The translations under genes were made by a program, and so were the position numbers. The notes beneath the pieces are model-generated. The model saw nothing but the letters and a program-made list of their open reading frames with translations. It ran no database searches and was not told the origin of the DNA. Positions 1 through 8,214 of a stretch of 64,000 nucleotides of DNA are shown piece by piece (the stretch's first letter is position 1; each line of letters starts with the position of its first letter). The DNA is from Cellulomonas sp. (lineage in GTDB: Bacteria > Actinomycetota > Actinomycetes > Actinomycetales > Cellulomonadaceae), in contig NZ_JAGIBD010000002.1 in NCBI RefSeq assembly GCF_017744555.1, positions 93,781-157,780 of the forward strand. The letters are read 5' to 3'.

Positions 1-455
1 ACGAACGACACGGCCAGCACCGCGTACGCGATGCCGAAGTCCGTCGCCGGCTCGGGGTGCACGAGCTCCTGGACGCCATGCGTGATCGACACCCCGGCAC
101 CCACTGCGAACAGCCCGATCGCCGCGAACAGCGACCACACGTACACCTCGCGGCCGTACCCGAACGGGTGCGTCCGGTCCGCCGGACGGGAGGCCTTGCG
201 CTGGGCCAGCAGCAGGAACACCTCGTTGCCCGTGTCCGCCCAGGAGTGCGCGGCCTCCGCGAGCATCGACGCGGCACCCGTCAGCACCGCGGCAGCGGTC
301 TTCGCGACGGCGATCAGCAGGTTCGCCGCGAACGCGACGGCGACCGTGAGCGTGCTCTCGCCCCCGGTCTCCTGCGCCTGCTCGGCCGCGCCCGCCGGCA
401 GCACGGGCACGACCGGCTCGCCCCGTTCCCCGTCCGCGGGTCGCTCGTCACCCAT
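1..455 (-). CDS. Cation diffusion facilitator (CDF) family metal exporter, N-terminal part (cut by window edge)
   Basis: This is the first 151 codons of an inner-membrane divalent-metal exporter that normally uses proton antiport. After a hydrophilic N-terminus of about 35 residues come two hydrophobic segments, and then the family signature: the H-x3-D metal site in EAAHSWADTGNE followed by HPFGYGRE before a third helix. HPFGYGRE is typical of the CDF branch close to eukaryotic SLC30A9. The ATG at 455 is chosen because the protein starts hydrophilic there, as relatives do. The C-terminal half, including the cytoplasmic domain, lies outside the window. It is transcribed divergently from the VOC gene across 126 bp. 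The metal specificity cannot be read from this fragment. Confidence 0.85.
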   Translation of the reverse strand, partial: MGDERPADGERGEPVVPVLPAGAAEQAQETGGESTLTVAVAFAANLLIAVAKTAAAVLTGAASMLAEAAHSWADTGNEVFLLLAQRKASRPADRTHPFGYGREVYVWSLFAAIGLFAVGAGVSITHGVQELVHPEPATDFGIAYAVLAVSF

Positions 456-581
456 GCACCCGTGAGTAGCACAGCCCGGCACCCCCCGCCCGCCCGCGGC
501 CCTTGCACCGCCCCGGTGGCCGGGGTCGTCGGGATGGGTGTGTGATGGGGCCGTCCCCAGGTCACGGCAAGGAGGCCGCCC

Positions 582-1379
582 ATGTCGACGCACGCCGCCG
601 CCTTCCCGCCGGGCACGCCGGCGTGGGCGGACATCACGGTCCCGGACGTCCCGAAGGCGGAGGCGTTCTACGGCCCGCTGCTCGGCTGGGAGTTCGTGGT
701 CGGCGGGCCCGAGACGGGCGGCTACGTGCAGGCGACGCTCGACGGTCGGCGGGTGGCGGGCATGGCCGAGCCGATGGGTGAGGACCCGGCGCCGCCGGCG
801 GCGTGGTGCGTGTACCTGGCGACCGACGACGTCGCCGGCACGACGGCGGCCGTGACCGACGCGGGCGGTCAGGTGCTCGTGACGGGCATGGCGATCCTCG
901 ACATGGGCGTGATGGCGATCTACGTGGATCCGACGGGGGCCGTGTTCGGCGCGTGGCAGCCCGGCACGCACACCGGGTGGGACGCCGTCGACGAGCCCGG
1001 CTCGGTGGTGTGGTCGGAGGTCATGACGCACGACCAGCCCGCCGCGCTCGACTTCTACCGGCGCGTGTACGGGTGGGGCGTCGACGACATGTCGGCGCCG
1101 GGGTTCACGTACGCCACGGTGTCGGTGGACGGCCAGACGGTCGCGGGCGTCGGCGGCTACGGCAGCCAGGTCGGCCCGGACGCGCCCGCCGCGTGGACGT
1201 TGTACTTCGGGGTCGACGACACGGACGTGTCCGCGACCAGGGCGGCCGAGCTCGGCGGCACGGTGGTGAGCCCGCCGACCGACACCCCGTACGGCCGGAT
1301 GGCCCTCGTGCAGGGCCCGTTCGGCGAGGTCTTCGCGCTGATGGGCCCGAACGCCGAGCAACCCGCGGCGCAGGGCTGA
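582..1379 (+). CDS. VOC family protein with two glyoxalase-like domains
   Basis: The 265-aa cytosolic protein holds two tandem vicinal-oxygen-chelate domains, about residues 12-125 and 138-255. Each begins with the family's W-x-(D/E) strand (WADITVPD, WSEVMTHD) followed by AEAFYGPLLGWEF or ALDFYRRVYGWGV, and each ends in a DPTGA or GPFGE turn. Such two-domain proteins (often annotated 27 kDa antigen or hydroxylase-like) are common in actinomycetes, and few have a known substrate. A strong AAGGAGG site six bases before the ATG at 582 fixes the start. The gene is monocistronic; trmB begins about 100 bp further on from its own promoter. Confidence 0.85.
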   Translation: MSTHAAAFPPGTPAWADITVPDVPKAEAFYGPLLGWEFVVGGPETGGYVQATLDGRRVAGMAEPMGEDPAPPAAWCVYLATDDVAGTTAAVTDAGGQVLVTGMAILDMGVMAIYVDPTGAVFGAWQPGTHTGWDAVDEPGSVVWSEVMTHDQPAALDFYRRVYGWGVDDMSAPGFTYATVSVDGQTVAGVGGYGSQVGPDAPAAWTLYFGVDDTDVSATRAAELGGTVVSPPTDTPYGRMALVQGPFGEVFALMGPNAEQPAAQG

Positions 1380-1464
1380 CCGGTGGCCCGGGCGGTGGGC
1401 GGCGAGAGCGGCCGGGACCTCGTCCGGGCCGCGGGCCGACGACGGGACCGCGTCGGGACGTCCG

Positions 1465-1470
1465 TAGGCT
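1465..1470 (+). promoter_or_regulatory. -10 hexamer of leaderless trmB
   Basis: TAGGCT ends seven bases before the GTG at 1478 and no Shine-Dalgarno sequence is present. This is the layout expected when transcription starts at the start codon. Confidence 0.55.
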
Positions 1471-1477
1471 GACCGTC

Positions 1478-2221
1478 GTGAGCCTGCCGTCCGACGCCTT
1501 CCGCCACGTGGCGTCGCGCCCGCACGAGCCGCTGCGCACGTTCCACCCGCGCCGGGCGGCCCTGGGCAGGGAGCGCCAGGACGCGCTGGAACGGCTGTGG
1601 CCGCGGTTCGGCTTCTCGGTGCACGACGACGACCACGGCCCGATGCCCCGGACGCCCGACGGGATGCTCGACGTGCGCGCCCTGTTCGGCCGGGACGCGC
1701 CGCTGGTGCTGGAGATCGGCTCGGGCATGGGCGAGACGACGGCCGCGATGGCCGCCGCCGACCCCGGCCGCGACTACCTGGCGATGGAGGCGCACCTGCC
1801 GGGGGTCGCGAACCTGCTCGGGCTCGTCGAGGAGCTGGGCCTGACGAACGTCCGCGTGGGGCACGGCGACGCGCTCGACCTGGTCCGCCGCGCGCTGCCC
1901 GAGGGGTCGCTGGACGCGGTGCACGTGTTCTTCCCCGACCCGTGGCCCAAGGCCCGGCACCACAAGCGCCGACTGGTGCAGCCCGCGCACGTCGCGCTGC
2001 TGCGGTCCCGGCTGCGTGTCGGCGGCACGCTGCACTGCGCGACCGACTGGGTGCACTACGCCGACCAGATGCTCGAGGTGCTGACCGCCGACCCGGGGCT
2101 CGTGAACACGGCCACGGGGTTCGTGCCACGGCCCCCGCACCGGCCGGTGACCAAGTTCGAGCAGCGCGGCCTGGACCTGGGCCACGAGGTGCGCGACGTC
2201 GTGGTGCGGAGGGTTCGATGA
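1478..2221 (+). CDS. trmB: tRNA (guanine-N7-)-methyltransferase TrmB
   Basis: The 247-aa enzyme makes m7G46 in the variable loop of tRNAs using S-adenosylmethionine. Visible motifs are the SAM loop EIGSGMGE (residues 79-86), the diagnostic FFPDPWPK (151-158) with HHKRRLV just after it, and TDWVHYA further on. Length and motif order match bacterial TrmB. The frame is open far upstream, so the GTG at 1478 was chosen because TAGGCT sits seven bases before it and conserved sequence (FRHVASRPHEP) starts right after. The stop overlaps the next start (ATGA), so the following gene is probably translationally coupled. Confidence 0.95.
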   Translation: MSLPSDAFRHVASRPHEPLRTFHPRRAALGRERQDALERLWPRFGFSVHDDDHGPMPRTPDGMLDVRALFGRDAPLVLEIGSGMGETTAAMAAADPGRDYLAMEAHLPGVANLLGLVEELGLTNVRVGHGDALDLVRRALPEGSLDAVHVFFPDPWPKARHHKRRLVQPAHVALLRSRLRVGGTLHCATDWVHYADQMLEVLTADPGLVNTATGFVPRPPHRPVTKFEQRGLDLGHEVRDVVVRRVR

Positions 2222-3024
2222 CGCAGGACGCGACGACGGGCGCGACGACGGGCGGGCGGGAGTTCCGGGTGCTCATCGTGCCCGGGGTCAACCCGGACCG
2301 GTGGCTGCGGGTGTGGCAGGAGCGGCTGCCCGACGTGCCGGTCCGGCTGCTGCACGCCGACCCGTCCGACGCCGTCACCGCCCTGCGCGCAGGCGGCACC
2401 GACGTGGCCCTGGTCCGCCTCCCCGTCGACCGGGACGGCCTGCACGTCATCCCGCTCTACACCGAGGCGACCGTCGTGATGGTGCCCAAGGACCACGTGT
2501 TCTCGGTCGCCGAGGAGGTCACCCCCGACGACCTGGCCGACGAGACGGTGATCCGTCCGGACGACGACCTCGTGGGCTGGTCGGACGCGCCCGGCACCCC
2601 GTTCGCGGGCGGAGCCGTGCCGACCACCCCCGACGCGGTCGACCTGGTCGCGGCCGGCGTCGGCGTGCTGCTGCTCCCCCAGTCGGTGGCCCGACTGCAC
2701 CAGCGCCGCGGACTGACGGCCCGCCCGGTGGTCGACGCCCCGGGGTCCCCGATCGGCCTGGCGTGGCTCGTCGACGCCGAGGACGACCTCACGCAGGAGT
2801 TCATCGGCATCGTGCGCGGCCGCACGGCCGGGTCGTCGAGGGGCCGGGGAGCACCGCCCGCCGAGCCGGCGCAACCGAAGGCCGAGGCGAGGAAGAAGCC
2901 GCCGTCGTCGCAGCGCGGCGGAGCGTCGAGAGGTCACGGTCCTTCGTCCGGCACCGCGAAGAAGACCCCGGGCCGAGCCGCGAGCGCCAGCCGCGGCGCA
3001 CGCAAGCCGCGCCGGGGCCGCTGA
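2218..3024 (+). CDS. LysR-type substrate-binding-domain protein lacking the HTH
   Basis: The 268-aa protein resembles only the ligand-binding half of a LysR regulator: residues about 17-210 form the two-lobe fold (FRVLIVPGVNP, VALVRLPVD, VVMVPKDH, GVGVLLLPQSVA). No N-terminal winged helix is present. In its place, residues 211-268 are a disordered tail very rich in Lys, Arg, Ser and Pro, which may bind nucleic acid. Similar tailed, HTH-less proteins occur in other actinomycetes (from memory). It overlaps trmB by 4 nt and is followed after 4 nt by the YihY gene, suggesting one transcript. The ligand is unknown. Confidence 0.75.
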   Translation: MTQDATTGATTGGREFRVLIVPGVNPDRWLRVWQERLPDVPVRLLHADPSDAVTALRAGGTDVALVRLPVDRDGLHVIPLYTEATVVMVPKDHVFSVAEEVTPDDLADETVIRPDDDLVGWSDAPGTPFAGGAVPTTPDAVDLVAAGVGVLLLPQSVARLHQRRGLTARPVVDAPGSPIGLAWLVDAEDDLTQEFIGIVRGRTAGSSRGRGAPPAEPAQPKAEARKKPPSSQRGGASRGHGPSSGTAKKTPGRAASASRGARKPRRGR

Positions 3025-3028
3025 GCGC

Positions 3029-3922
3029 ATGTCCGACGCACGCGGCACGGATCCCGGGCTCACCGGGCGTGCGCGCGGCCTCGCCACGGACCAGCTGCGA
3101 CGCCTCCAGGGCACCGGCGCGTGGCGGCTCTGGACCGCGTGCGCGACGGGGTTCGTGCGGATCGAGCCCTTCGACCGGGCCATGACCCTCGCCGCCCAGG
3201 CGTTCACGTCGATCGTGCCCGTGCTCATCGTGGCTGCCGCGTTCGGGCCGTCCCACCGGGGGCCGGGCGACGCGCTCGCCGACGCGGTCGGCCTCTCGCC
3301 CGAGGCCCGCGACGCCCTCGCCGGCAGCGTGCCGACGAGCGCGCAGGTCAGCAGCAGCATCGGCGTCGCCGGGATCCTCGTCGCGCTCATCACCGCGACC
3401 GCCTACTCGCGGGCGCTGGAGCGGATGTACGCGAAGATCTGGGAGGTCGAGCGACCCGGCCTGCGGACGGCGTGGCGGTGGCTCGCGACCATCGTCGCGG
3501 TCGTCGCAGCCGTCGCGCTGCTGCGGATCACCCGCGAGGCCACCGCCGGGGGGACGTGGTCCGGAGTCGCCGACGCGGCCGCCGAGATCCTGGTGTGGAC
3601 CGCCGTGTGGACGTACGTCCCGTGGGTGCTGCTGCAACGCGAGGTGGCGGCCCGCGTGCTGCTGTGCGGCGGGCTGCTGTCCGCGGTCGCACTCGCCGTG
3701 ATGAGCGCCGTCGGGGCGATCTACCTGCCGATCGCCCTCGAGACGGGCGCGCGGCAGTTCGGGGTGCTCGGGATGACGTTCGCGTACATCGGGTGGCTGT
3801 TCGCGCTGTCGTTCGCCGTCCTCGTCGCGTCGGTGGTGGGACGGGCGTGCGCGCTGGACGACGGGCGGCTCGGGCGCGTCGTGCGCGGGGAGCCGCTGTC
3901 CGACTGGCACGACGCGGGCTGA
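3029..3922 (+). CDS. YihY/BrkB-family (UPF0761) membrane protein
   Basis: The 297-aa protein has about six predicted transmembrane helices and the YihY signature: AMTLAAQAFTSIVP in the first hydrophobic segment, then RALERMYAKIWEVE, a conserved amphipathic stretch. Members were once called ribonuclease BN, a name now considered wrong; the true role is unresolved, with transport or envelope functions suggested. It starts 4 nt after the LysR-like gene. The gene ends in open space before the convergent DUF5997 gene. Confidence 0.8.
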   Translation: MSDARGTDPGLTGRARGLATDQLRRLQGTGAWRLWTACATGFVRIEPFDRAMTLAAQAFTSIVPVLIVAAAFGPSHRGPGDALADAVGLSPEARDALAGSVPTSAQVSSSIGVAGILVALITATAYSRALERMYAKIWEVERPGLRTAWRWLATIVAVVAAVALLRITREATAGGTWSGVADAAAEILVWTAVWTYVPWVLLQREVAARVLLCGGLLSAVALAVMSAVGAIYLPIALETGARQFGVLGMTFAYIGWLFALSFAVLVASVVGRACALDDGRLGRVVRGEPLSDWHDAG

Positions 3923-3970
3923 CCCGCCTGCGGGCGGCCAGCCGCACCGCAGGACGTCGGGCCGGAGCCG

Positions 3971-4366
3971 TCAGGCCCGCTCGGCCTCCGCGCGACGGTC
4001 CGCCTCACGCGCCCGCAGGCGGCGCTCCTCGCGGCGGACCTCCTCCTGCGTGGCCCGCTCGCGCACGAGCCACTCGGGCGGGTCGGCCACGAGCGCGGCG
4101 ATCTGCTCGGTGGTGAGCGGCTCGGTCACGCCGCCGCGCGCGAGCCCGCTGATCGACACGCGCAGCCGCCCGGCGACCACGTTGCGCGGGTGTGGGCCGT
4201 CGCGGTGCAGGTCCACGAGCCACTGCGGGGGGTTGCGCTGCAGCTCGGCGAGCTCCTCGCGCGTGATCGTCCCCTGCTGGAACTCCTCAGGGGTCGCCGG
4301 CAGGTACACGTCGAGCTTGGCGGCCGCCGTGGACGGCTTCATCTCCTGGGACTTCTTGGGGGTCAC
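3971..4366 (-). CDS. DUF5997 family protein
   Basis: The 131-aa soluble protein has the family pattern: TMKPATAAKKL-like start (here EMKPSTAAAKL), YLPATPEEFQ, NPPQWLVDLHRDGPHPR, ISGLARGGVTEPLTTEQI and a charged C-terminal helix. It is widespread in actinobacteria with unknown function; the WLxxLRxxGPHPRxVVAxxLxVS stretch hints at a small helical, possibly nucleic-acid-binding fold (inference). The GTG at 4366 is preferred over the internal ATG at 4342 because family members carry the extra eight residues and TACCCT lies six bases upstream. Confidence 0.8.
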   Translation of the reverse strand: MTPKKSQEMKPSTAAAKLDVYLPATPEEFQQGTITREELAELQRNPPQWLVDLHRDGPHPRNVVAGRLRVSISGLARGGVTEPLTTEQIAALVADPPEWLVRERATQEEVRREERRLRAREADRRAEAERA

Positions 4367-4372
4367 GGGACC

Positions 4373-4378
4373 AGGGTA
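4373..4378 (-). promoter_or_regulatory. -10 hexamer of the leaderless DUF5997 gene
   Basis: TACCCT (minus strand) lies six bases before the GTG at 4366. No ribosome-binding site is visible. Confidence 0.5.
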
Positions 4379-4395
4379 ACGAGCACGCCGCCCGT

Positions 4396-4421
4396 GGCCG
4401 GCCCCGCGACAGGGACCGGCC
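4396..4421 (-). terminator. Terminator hairpin after glgP
   Basis: GGCCGG pairs with CCGGCC and an inner CCC/GGG adds to the stem, 10 bp beyond the glgP stop. No T-run follows, as is usual at this G+C content. Confidence 0.55.
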
Positions 4422-4431
4422 GCGGCGAGGC

Positions 4432-6903
4432 TCACGCGTTCGGGTCGACGGGCGGCGTGTGCCAGATCCGGTCGATGTAGTCGCGCATGCTGCGGTCCGA
4501 CGAGAAGAACCCGGAGCGCGCCACGTTGAGGACGGCCGAACGGGTCCACGCGTCCGTGTCGGCGTACGCGGCGTCGACCCGTTCCTGCGCGTCGAGGTAG
4601 GACTGGAAGTCGGCGAGCACCAGGAACCGGTCCTCCTGCAGCAGGTTCGCGACGACGGGCTCGAACACCCGGCGGTCGCCGCCCGAGAACTTGCCGGACG
4701 CGATGAGGTCGAGCGCGTGCCGCAGCGTGCGGTTCGACTCGTAGTACGACGTCGGGTGGTAGCCGGCGTCGACGATCTCGGCGACCTCCGGCTCGGTGAG
4801 ACCGAACAGGAAGAAGTTCTCGTCGCCGACGAGCTCGCGGATCTCGACGTTCGCGCCGTCGTCGGTGCCGATGGTGAGCGCGCCGTTGAGCGCGAACTTC
4901 ATGTTGCCCGTGCCGGACGCCTCCTTGCCGGCGAGCGAGATCTGCTCGGACAGGTCGGCCGCCGGGATGAGCGTCTCGGCGAGCGTGACGTTGTAGTTCG
5001 CCGGGAACACGATGCTGAGGCGCCCCTTGACCGCCGGGTCCTCGTTGATGGTCCGGCCCACCGCGTTGATGAGCCCGATGATCTGCTTCGCCATCCGGTA
5101 GCCGGGGGCCGCCTTCGCACCGAACGCGAACGTGCGTGGCGTGACCTTCTCGACGTCGAGCGTGCCGGACGTGATCTGCTCGTACAGCGACACCACGTGC
5201 AGCAGCTTCAGCGTCTGCCGCTTGTACTCGTGCAGGCGCTTGACCATGACGTCGAGCATCGTGTCGGGGTCGAGCTCGATCCCGTCGCGCTCGCGCAGCA
5301 CGCCGACGAGGCGGTGCTTGTTGTTCGTCTTGACCTCGCGGAACAGCCGCCGGAACTCGGCGTCGTCGGCGAGCGGCTCGAGCTCCTTGAGGCGCTCCAG
5401 GTCGGTGACCCACCCGTCGCCGATCGCGCCCGTGATGAGCCCCGACAGCCCCGGGTTGGCGAGCCGGACGAACCGGCGGGGCGTGATGCCGTTCGTGACG
5501 TTCGTGAACTTCTCCGGGAAGTAGTCGGAGAAGTCGCTGAGCACCTTGTCGCGCAGCAGCTGCGAGTGCAGAGCCGCGACGCCGTTGACCTTGGTGCCCG
5601 CGACCGTCGCGAGGTACGCCATCCGGACGGACCGCTCGGGGTGCTCGGCGATGATCGACATGCGCCGCACCCGCAGCTCGTCGTCCGGGTACCGCTCGCG
5701 CACGCCCTCGAGGAACTCCTCGTTGATCCGGTAGATGATCTCGAGGTGCCGGGGCAGCAGCCGGCCCATCAGCTCCGCGGACCACACCTCGAGCGCCTCG
5801 GGCAGCAGCGTGTGGCACGTGTAGGCGAACACCTGCTGGACGGTCGCCCACGCGTCGTCCCACGCCCAGCCGCGCTCGTCGACGAGGATCCGCATGAGCT
5901 CGGGGATCGCGATGACGGGGTGCGTGTCGTTCAGCTGGAAGATGATGCGCTTCGGCAGGTTGTGCAGGTCGAAGCCCTCGGGCAGCACCTGGTCGAGGAA
6001 GTTGCGCAGCGAGCACGCGACGAAGAAGTACTGCTGCTGCAGGCGCAGCTCCTTGCCCTGCGGGGTCGAGTCCTCGGGGTACAGGACCTTCGAGATGTTC
6101 TCCGCGAACGTCTGCGCCCGGACGGCCTCGGCGTAGTCGCCCGCGTTGAAGATCTCCAGGTCGAACGCGCGGGTCGCCTGCGCGCTCCACAGCCGCAACG
6201 TGTTCACGCGGCCGTTCTCGTAGCCCGGGACCATGTAGTTGTACGGGACGCCGAGCACGCTCCAGCCCGGCACCCACCGGGTCCGCTCGGTGCCCTCGTC
6301 GTCGTACGTCTCGGTGTGACCGCCGAAGTTCACCGTGACGGCGGCCTCCGGGTGCGGGAACTCCCACGGCGACCCGAGGGCCAGCCAGTTGTCGGGCTTC
6401 TCCACCTGCCAGCCGTCGACGAACGTCTGCCGGAAGATGCCGTACTCGTAGCGGATGCCGTACCCGATGCACGGCACGTTCATCGTCGCGAGCGAGTCCA
6501 CGAAGCACGCCGCGAGCCGGCCGAGGCCGCCGTTGCCGAGACCCGGCTCCACCTCGGCGTCGCGCAGCGTCGCGAGGTCGATCCCGAGGTTGCCGAGCCC
6601 CTCCTCGACGACGTCCTGCAGGCCCGACGCGAGCAGCGCGTTGTCGAGCTGCCGTCCGAGCAGGAACTCCGCCGACAGGTAGGCCACCGACTTGGCCTGG
6701 AGCTCCTGCTGACGACGCAGCGTCTCGAGCCACCGGACCATGAGGTAGTGCCGGACCGTCCTCGCCAGGGCGAGGTACTGGTCGTTGACCGAGGCCCGGG
6801 ACAGGTCGACGCCCTGCCCGAAGTTGAGCTCACGCAGGAACTCGCGTGTGAAGCCGTCGACCGTGCGCTCGCGGGTGGCGATGGGTTCCGTGTTCTGGGT
6901 CAC
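4432..6903 (-). CDS. glgP: Glycogen/starch/alpha-glucan phosphorylase (GT35)
   Basis: The 823-aa cytosolic enzyme releases glucose-1-phosphate from alpha-1,4-glucans using pyridoxal phosphate. The cofactor motif EASGTGNMKFALNG is intact near residue 660, with the Lys that forms the Schiff base, followed by GTDDGANVEI. N-terminal AYLSAEFLLGR, NGGLGRLAACF and IRYEYGIFRQ are classic GT35 sequences. Length matches E. coli GlgP/MalP. The GTG at 6903 is chosen over the further upstream GTG/ATG because TAGCGT stands seven bases before it and families start close to this point. It stands alone between DUF5997 and the divergent DUF2975/XRE pair; the only glycogen gene in the window. Confidence 0.95.
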   Translation of the reverse strand: MTQNTEPIATRERTVDGFTREFLRELNFGQGVDLSRASVNDQYLALARTVRHYLMVRWLETLRRQQELQAKSVAYLSAEFLLGRQLDNALLASGLQDVVEEGLGNLGIDLATLRDAEVEPGLGNGGLGRLAACFVDSLATMNVPCIGYGIRYEYGIFRQTFVDGWQVEKPDNWLALGSPWEFPHPEAAVTVNFGGHTETYDDEGTERTRWVPGWSVLGVPYNYMVPGYENGRVNTLRLWSAQATRAFDLEIFNAGDYAEAVRAQTFAENISKVLYPEDSTPQGKELRLQQQYFFVACSLRNFLDQVLPEGFDLHNLPKRIIFQLNDTHPVIAIPELMRILVDERGWAWDDAWATVQQVFAYTCHTLLPEALEVWSAELMGRLLPRHLEIIYRINEEFLEGVRERYPDDELRVRRMSIIAEHPERSVRMAYLATVAGTKVNGVAALHSQLLRDKVLSDFSDYFPEKFTNVTNGITPRRFVRLANPGLSGLITGAIGDGWVTDLERLKELEPLADDAEFRRLFREVKTNNKHRLVGVLRERDGIELDPDTMLDVMVKRLHEYKRQTLKLLHVVSLYEQITSGTLDVEKVTPRTFAFGAKAAPGYRMAKQIIGLINAVGRTINEDPAVKGRLSIVFPANYNVTLAETLIPAADLSEQISLAGKEASGTGNMKFALNGALTIGTDDGANVEIRELVGDENFFLFGLTEPEVAEIVDAGYHPTSYYESNRTLRHALDLIASGKFSGGDRRVFEPVVANLLQEDRFLVLADFQSYLDAQERVDAAYADTDAWTRSAVLNVARSGFFSSDRSMRDYIDRIWHTPPVDPNA

Positions 6904-6910
6904 CTTTCGC

Positions 6911-6916
6911 ACGCTA
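6911..6916 (-). promoter_or_regulatory. -10 hexamer of leaderless glgP
   Basis: TAGCGT on the minus strand, seven bases before the GTG at 6903; no convincing Shine-Dalgarno site. Confidence 0.5.
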
Positions 6917-7016
6917 GCCACGACCGGGGGTCGCATGCCAGGCGGGAGGACCACGAAGTACGTCACCACGTCGCCCGGGGCATCCGAGCACGTCGCGTTC
7001 GACGCTCAAGTCGAGC

Positions 7017-7066
7017 ATCTCGACTGTCGATATGGCCGGCGGGAGCAGCACATCGATCGTCGATAT
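7017..7066. promoter_or_regulatory. Two palindromic operators before the DUF2975/XRE operon
   Basis: Two 17-bp imperfect palindromes, at 7017-7033 and 7050-7066, share the plan half-site-N3-TCGATAT. The left halves ATCTCGA and ACATCGA each differ by one base from the perfect mate ATATCGA. Their starts are 33 bp apart, about three helical turns. The second ends directly at the GGAGG ribosome site (7067-7071) of the DUF2975 gene, so a bound protein would block expression. The natural candidate is the XRE repressor encoded by the second gene of this operon. Confidence 0.6.
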
Positions 7067-7079
7067 GGAGGTCGGGCCG

Positions 7080-7793
7080 ATGACCACGACGGGGAGCACT
7101 GGCACGACCGTGCGGCGGGACGTCGCGACGGCGACCGTCGTCGGGATCGTCGTGGTCGCCGCCTGGCTGGCCGTCGTGGTCGGCGTGGTCGCCGGGGTGC
7201 GTGGCGTGCTCGACGGCGCGGCCGCGGTGCCCGTCGCGATGGGCCCGTCCGCACCGGCATGGTCGGAGGTCGTCGTGCCCTGTGTCGAGGGCGACGGGTG
7301 CGAGCCGTCGGTCTCCGCCGACGTGTGGCCGTCGGGCGAGCCGCTGCCGGCACAGCCGTCCGGGCCGCTGAGGCTCTGGGTGCTCGACGCGGACCCCCTG
7401 ACCGCCGCGCTCGCGGGGGTGCCCGACTGGCTCGGGCTCGTCACCGGCGGAGTCGTGACGCTGCTGCTCCTCCCGGTGCTCCGCGCGACGGCGGCGGGCC
7501 GCCCGTTCGCAGCCGGTGGTGCTCGGCGGCTCACGGTCGCGGCGGCCGTCGTCGCGGGTGCGTGGCTGCTGGCGCTCGCCCTGCCCGCGCTCGCGGGCCC
7601 GCGGGTCGTCGCGCTCAGCGAGCAGGCGCCCCTCAGCGACGGGGTCCGCACGTGGGACCTCCCGTCCGGGTGGCTCGTCCCGGACGTCCACGTGACCTGG
7701 TGGCCGCTCCTCGTCACGCTGCTGCTGGGGGCGCTCGCGGCGGCCGCCGCCCGCGGCGCGCGCCTGGCGGCCAACACCGAGGGGCTCGTGTGA
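7080..7793 (+). CDS. DUF2975 family membrane protein
   Basis: The 237-aa protein has four predicted transmembrane helices: about residues 18-40, a second pair around the middle (VPDWLGLVTGGVVTLLLLPVL, LTVAAAVVAGAWLLALALPAL) and one near the C-terminus. The loop between helices 1 and 2 is long and predicted outside. DUF2975 proteins are typically paired with a small XRE regulator, as in Bacillus yoaS-yozG; that pairing is exactly what follows here. The ATG at 7080 has a GGAGG eight bases upstream, which rules out the earlier in-frame ATG at 7032. Its stop overlaps the next start (GTGA). Function unknown. Confidence 0.8.
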   Translation: MTTTGSTGTTVRRDVATATVVGIVVVAAWLAVVVGVVAGVRGVLDGAAAVPVAMGPSAPAWSEVVVPCVEGDGCEPSVSADVWPSGEPLPAQPSGPLRLWVLDADPLTAALAGVPDWLGLVTGGVVTLLLLPVLRATAAGRPFAAGGARRLTVAAAVVAGAWLLALALPALAGPRVVALSEQAPLSDGVRTWDLPSGWLVPDVHVTWWPLLVTLLLGALAAAAARGARLAANTEGLV

Positions 7794-8017
7794 GCGACGA
7801 CGACACGCCCCACCGGGTCGTGTGCCGGCTCGGCGCGCTGCTCGACGACCGTGGCATGACCCTCGTGCAGCTCGCCGTCGCGACGGGCATCACGGTGGCG
7901 AACCTGTCCGTGCTGAAGAACGGGCGGGCGCGGGCGATCCGGTTCAGCACGCTCACGGCGGTGTGCGACGCGCTCGGGTGCACCCCGGGCGACCTGCTCG
8001 ACCTGGAACCGGCGTGA
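7790..8017 (+). CDS. Small XRE-family transcriptional regulator (YozG type)
   Basis: The 75-aa protein is a bare helix-turn-helix domain: LDDRGMTLVQLAVATGITVANLSVLKNGRARAIRFSTLTAVCDALGCTPGDLL. The recognition helix lies in ITVANLSVLKN. This is the YozG-like class that accompanies DUF2975 membrane proteins. It overlaps the membrane-protein gene by 4 nt, implying coupled translation. It probably represses its own operon through the palindromes at 7017-7066 (inference); the membrane partner may sequester it or signal to it. Confidence 0.85.
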   Translation: MSDDDTPHRVVCRLGALLDDRGMTLVQLAVATGITVANLSVLKNGRARAIRFSTLTAVCDALGCTPGDLLDLEPA

Positions 8018-8201
8018 GCTAGCCCTCGCGACGACCTCCGGACCAGGTCCAGCGCGTCCTGCGCGAGGAGCTCGCGGAACGCGGAGTGCCCGTCTACCAC
8101 CTCGTCGAGGACATCGCGGGCTTCGTCCCGAACCGGACTGACGCCGACACGCGACGACGAGCCGGACGTCCTGGCGCAGCGACGCAGCGACGCATCGGGT
8201 C

Positions 8202-8207
8202 TACTGT
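8202..8207 (+). promoter_or_regulatory. -10 hexamer of a leaderless open frame
   Basis: TACTGT ends seven bases before the GTG at 8215, supporting that GTG as the original start of the membrane-protein part of the chimera. Confidence 0.4.
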
Positions 8208-8214
8208 TCGCGTC

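Noticed and set aside
3971-6733. A 920-codon open frame on the minus strand covering the DUF5997 gene and part of glgP
   Set aside because: Only its last 131 codons are the DUF5997 gene. The rest is glgP read in another frame (Arg/Ala-rich, no family pattern).
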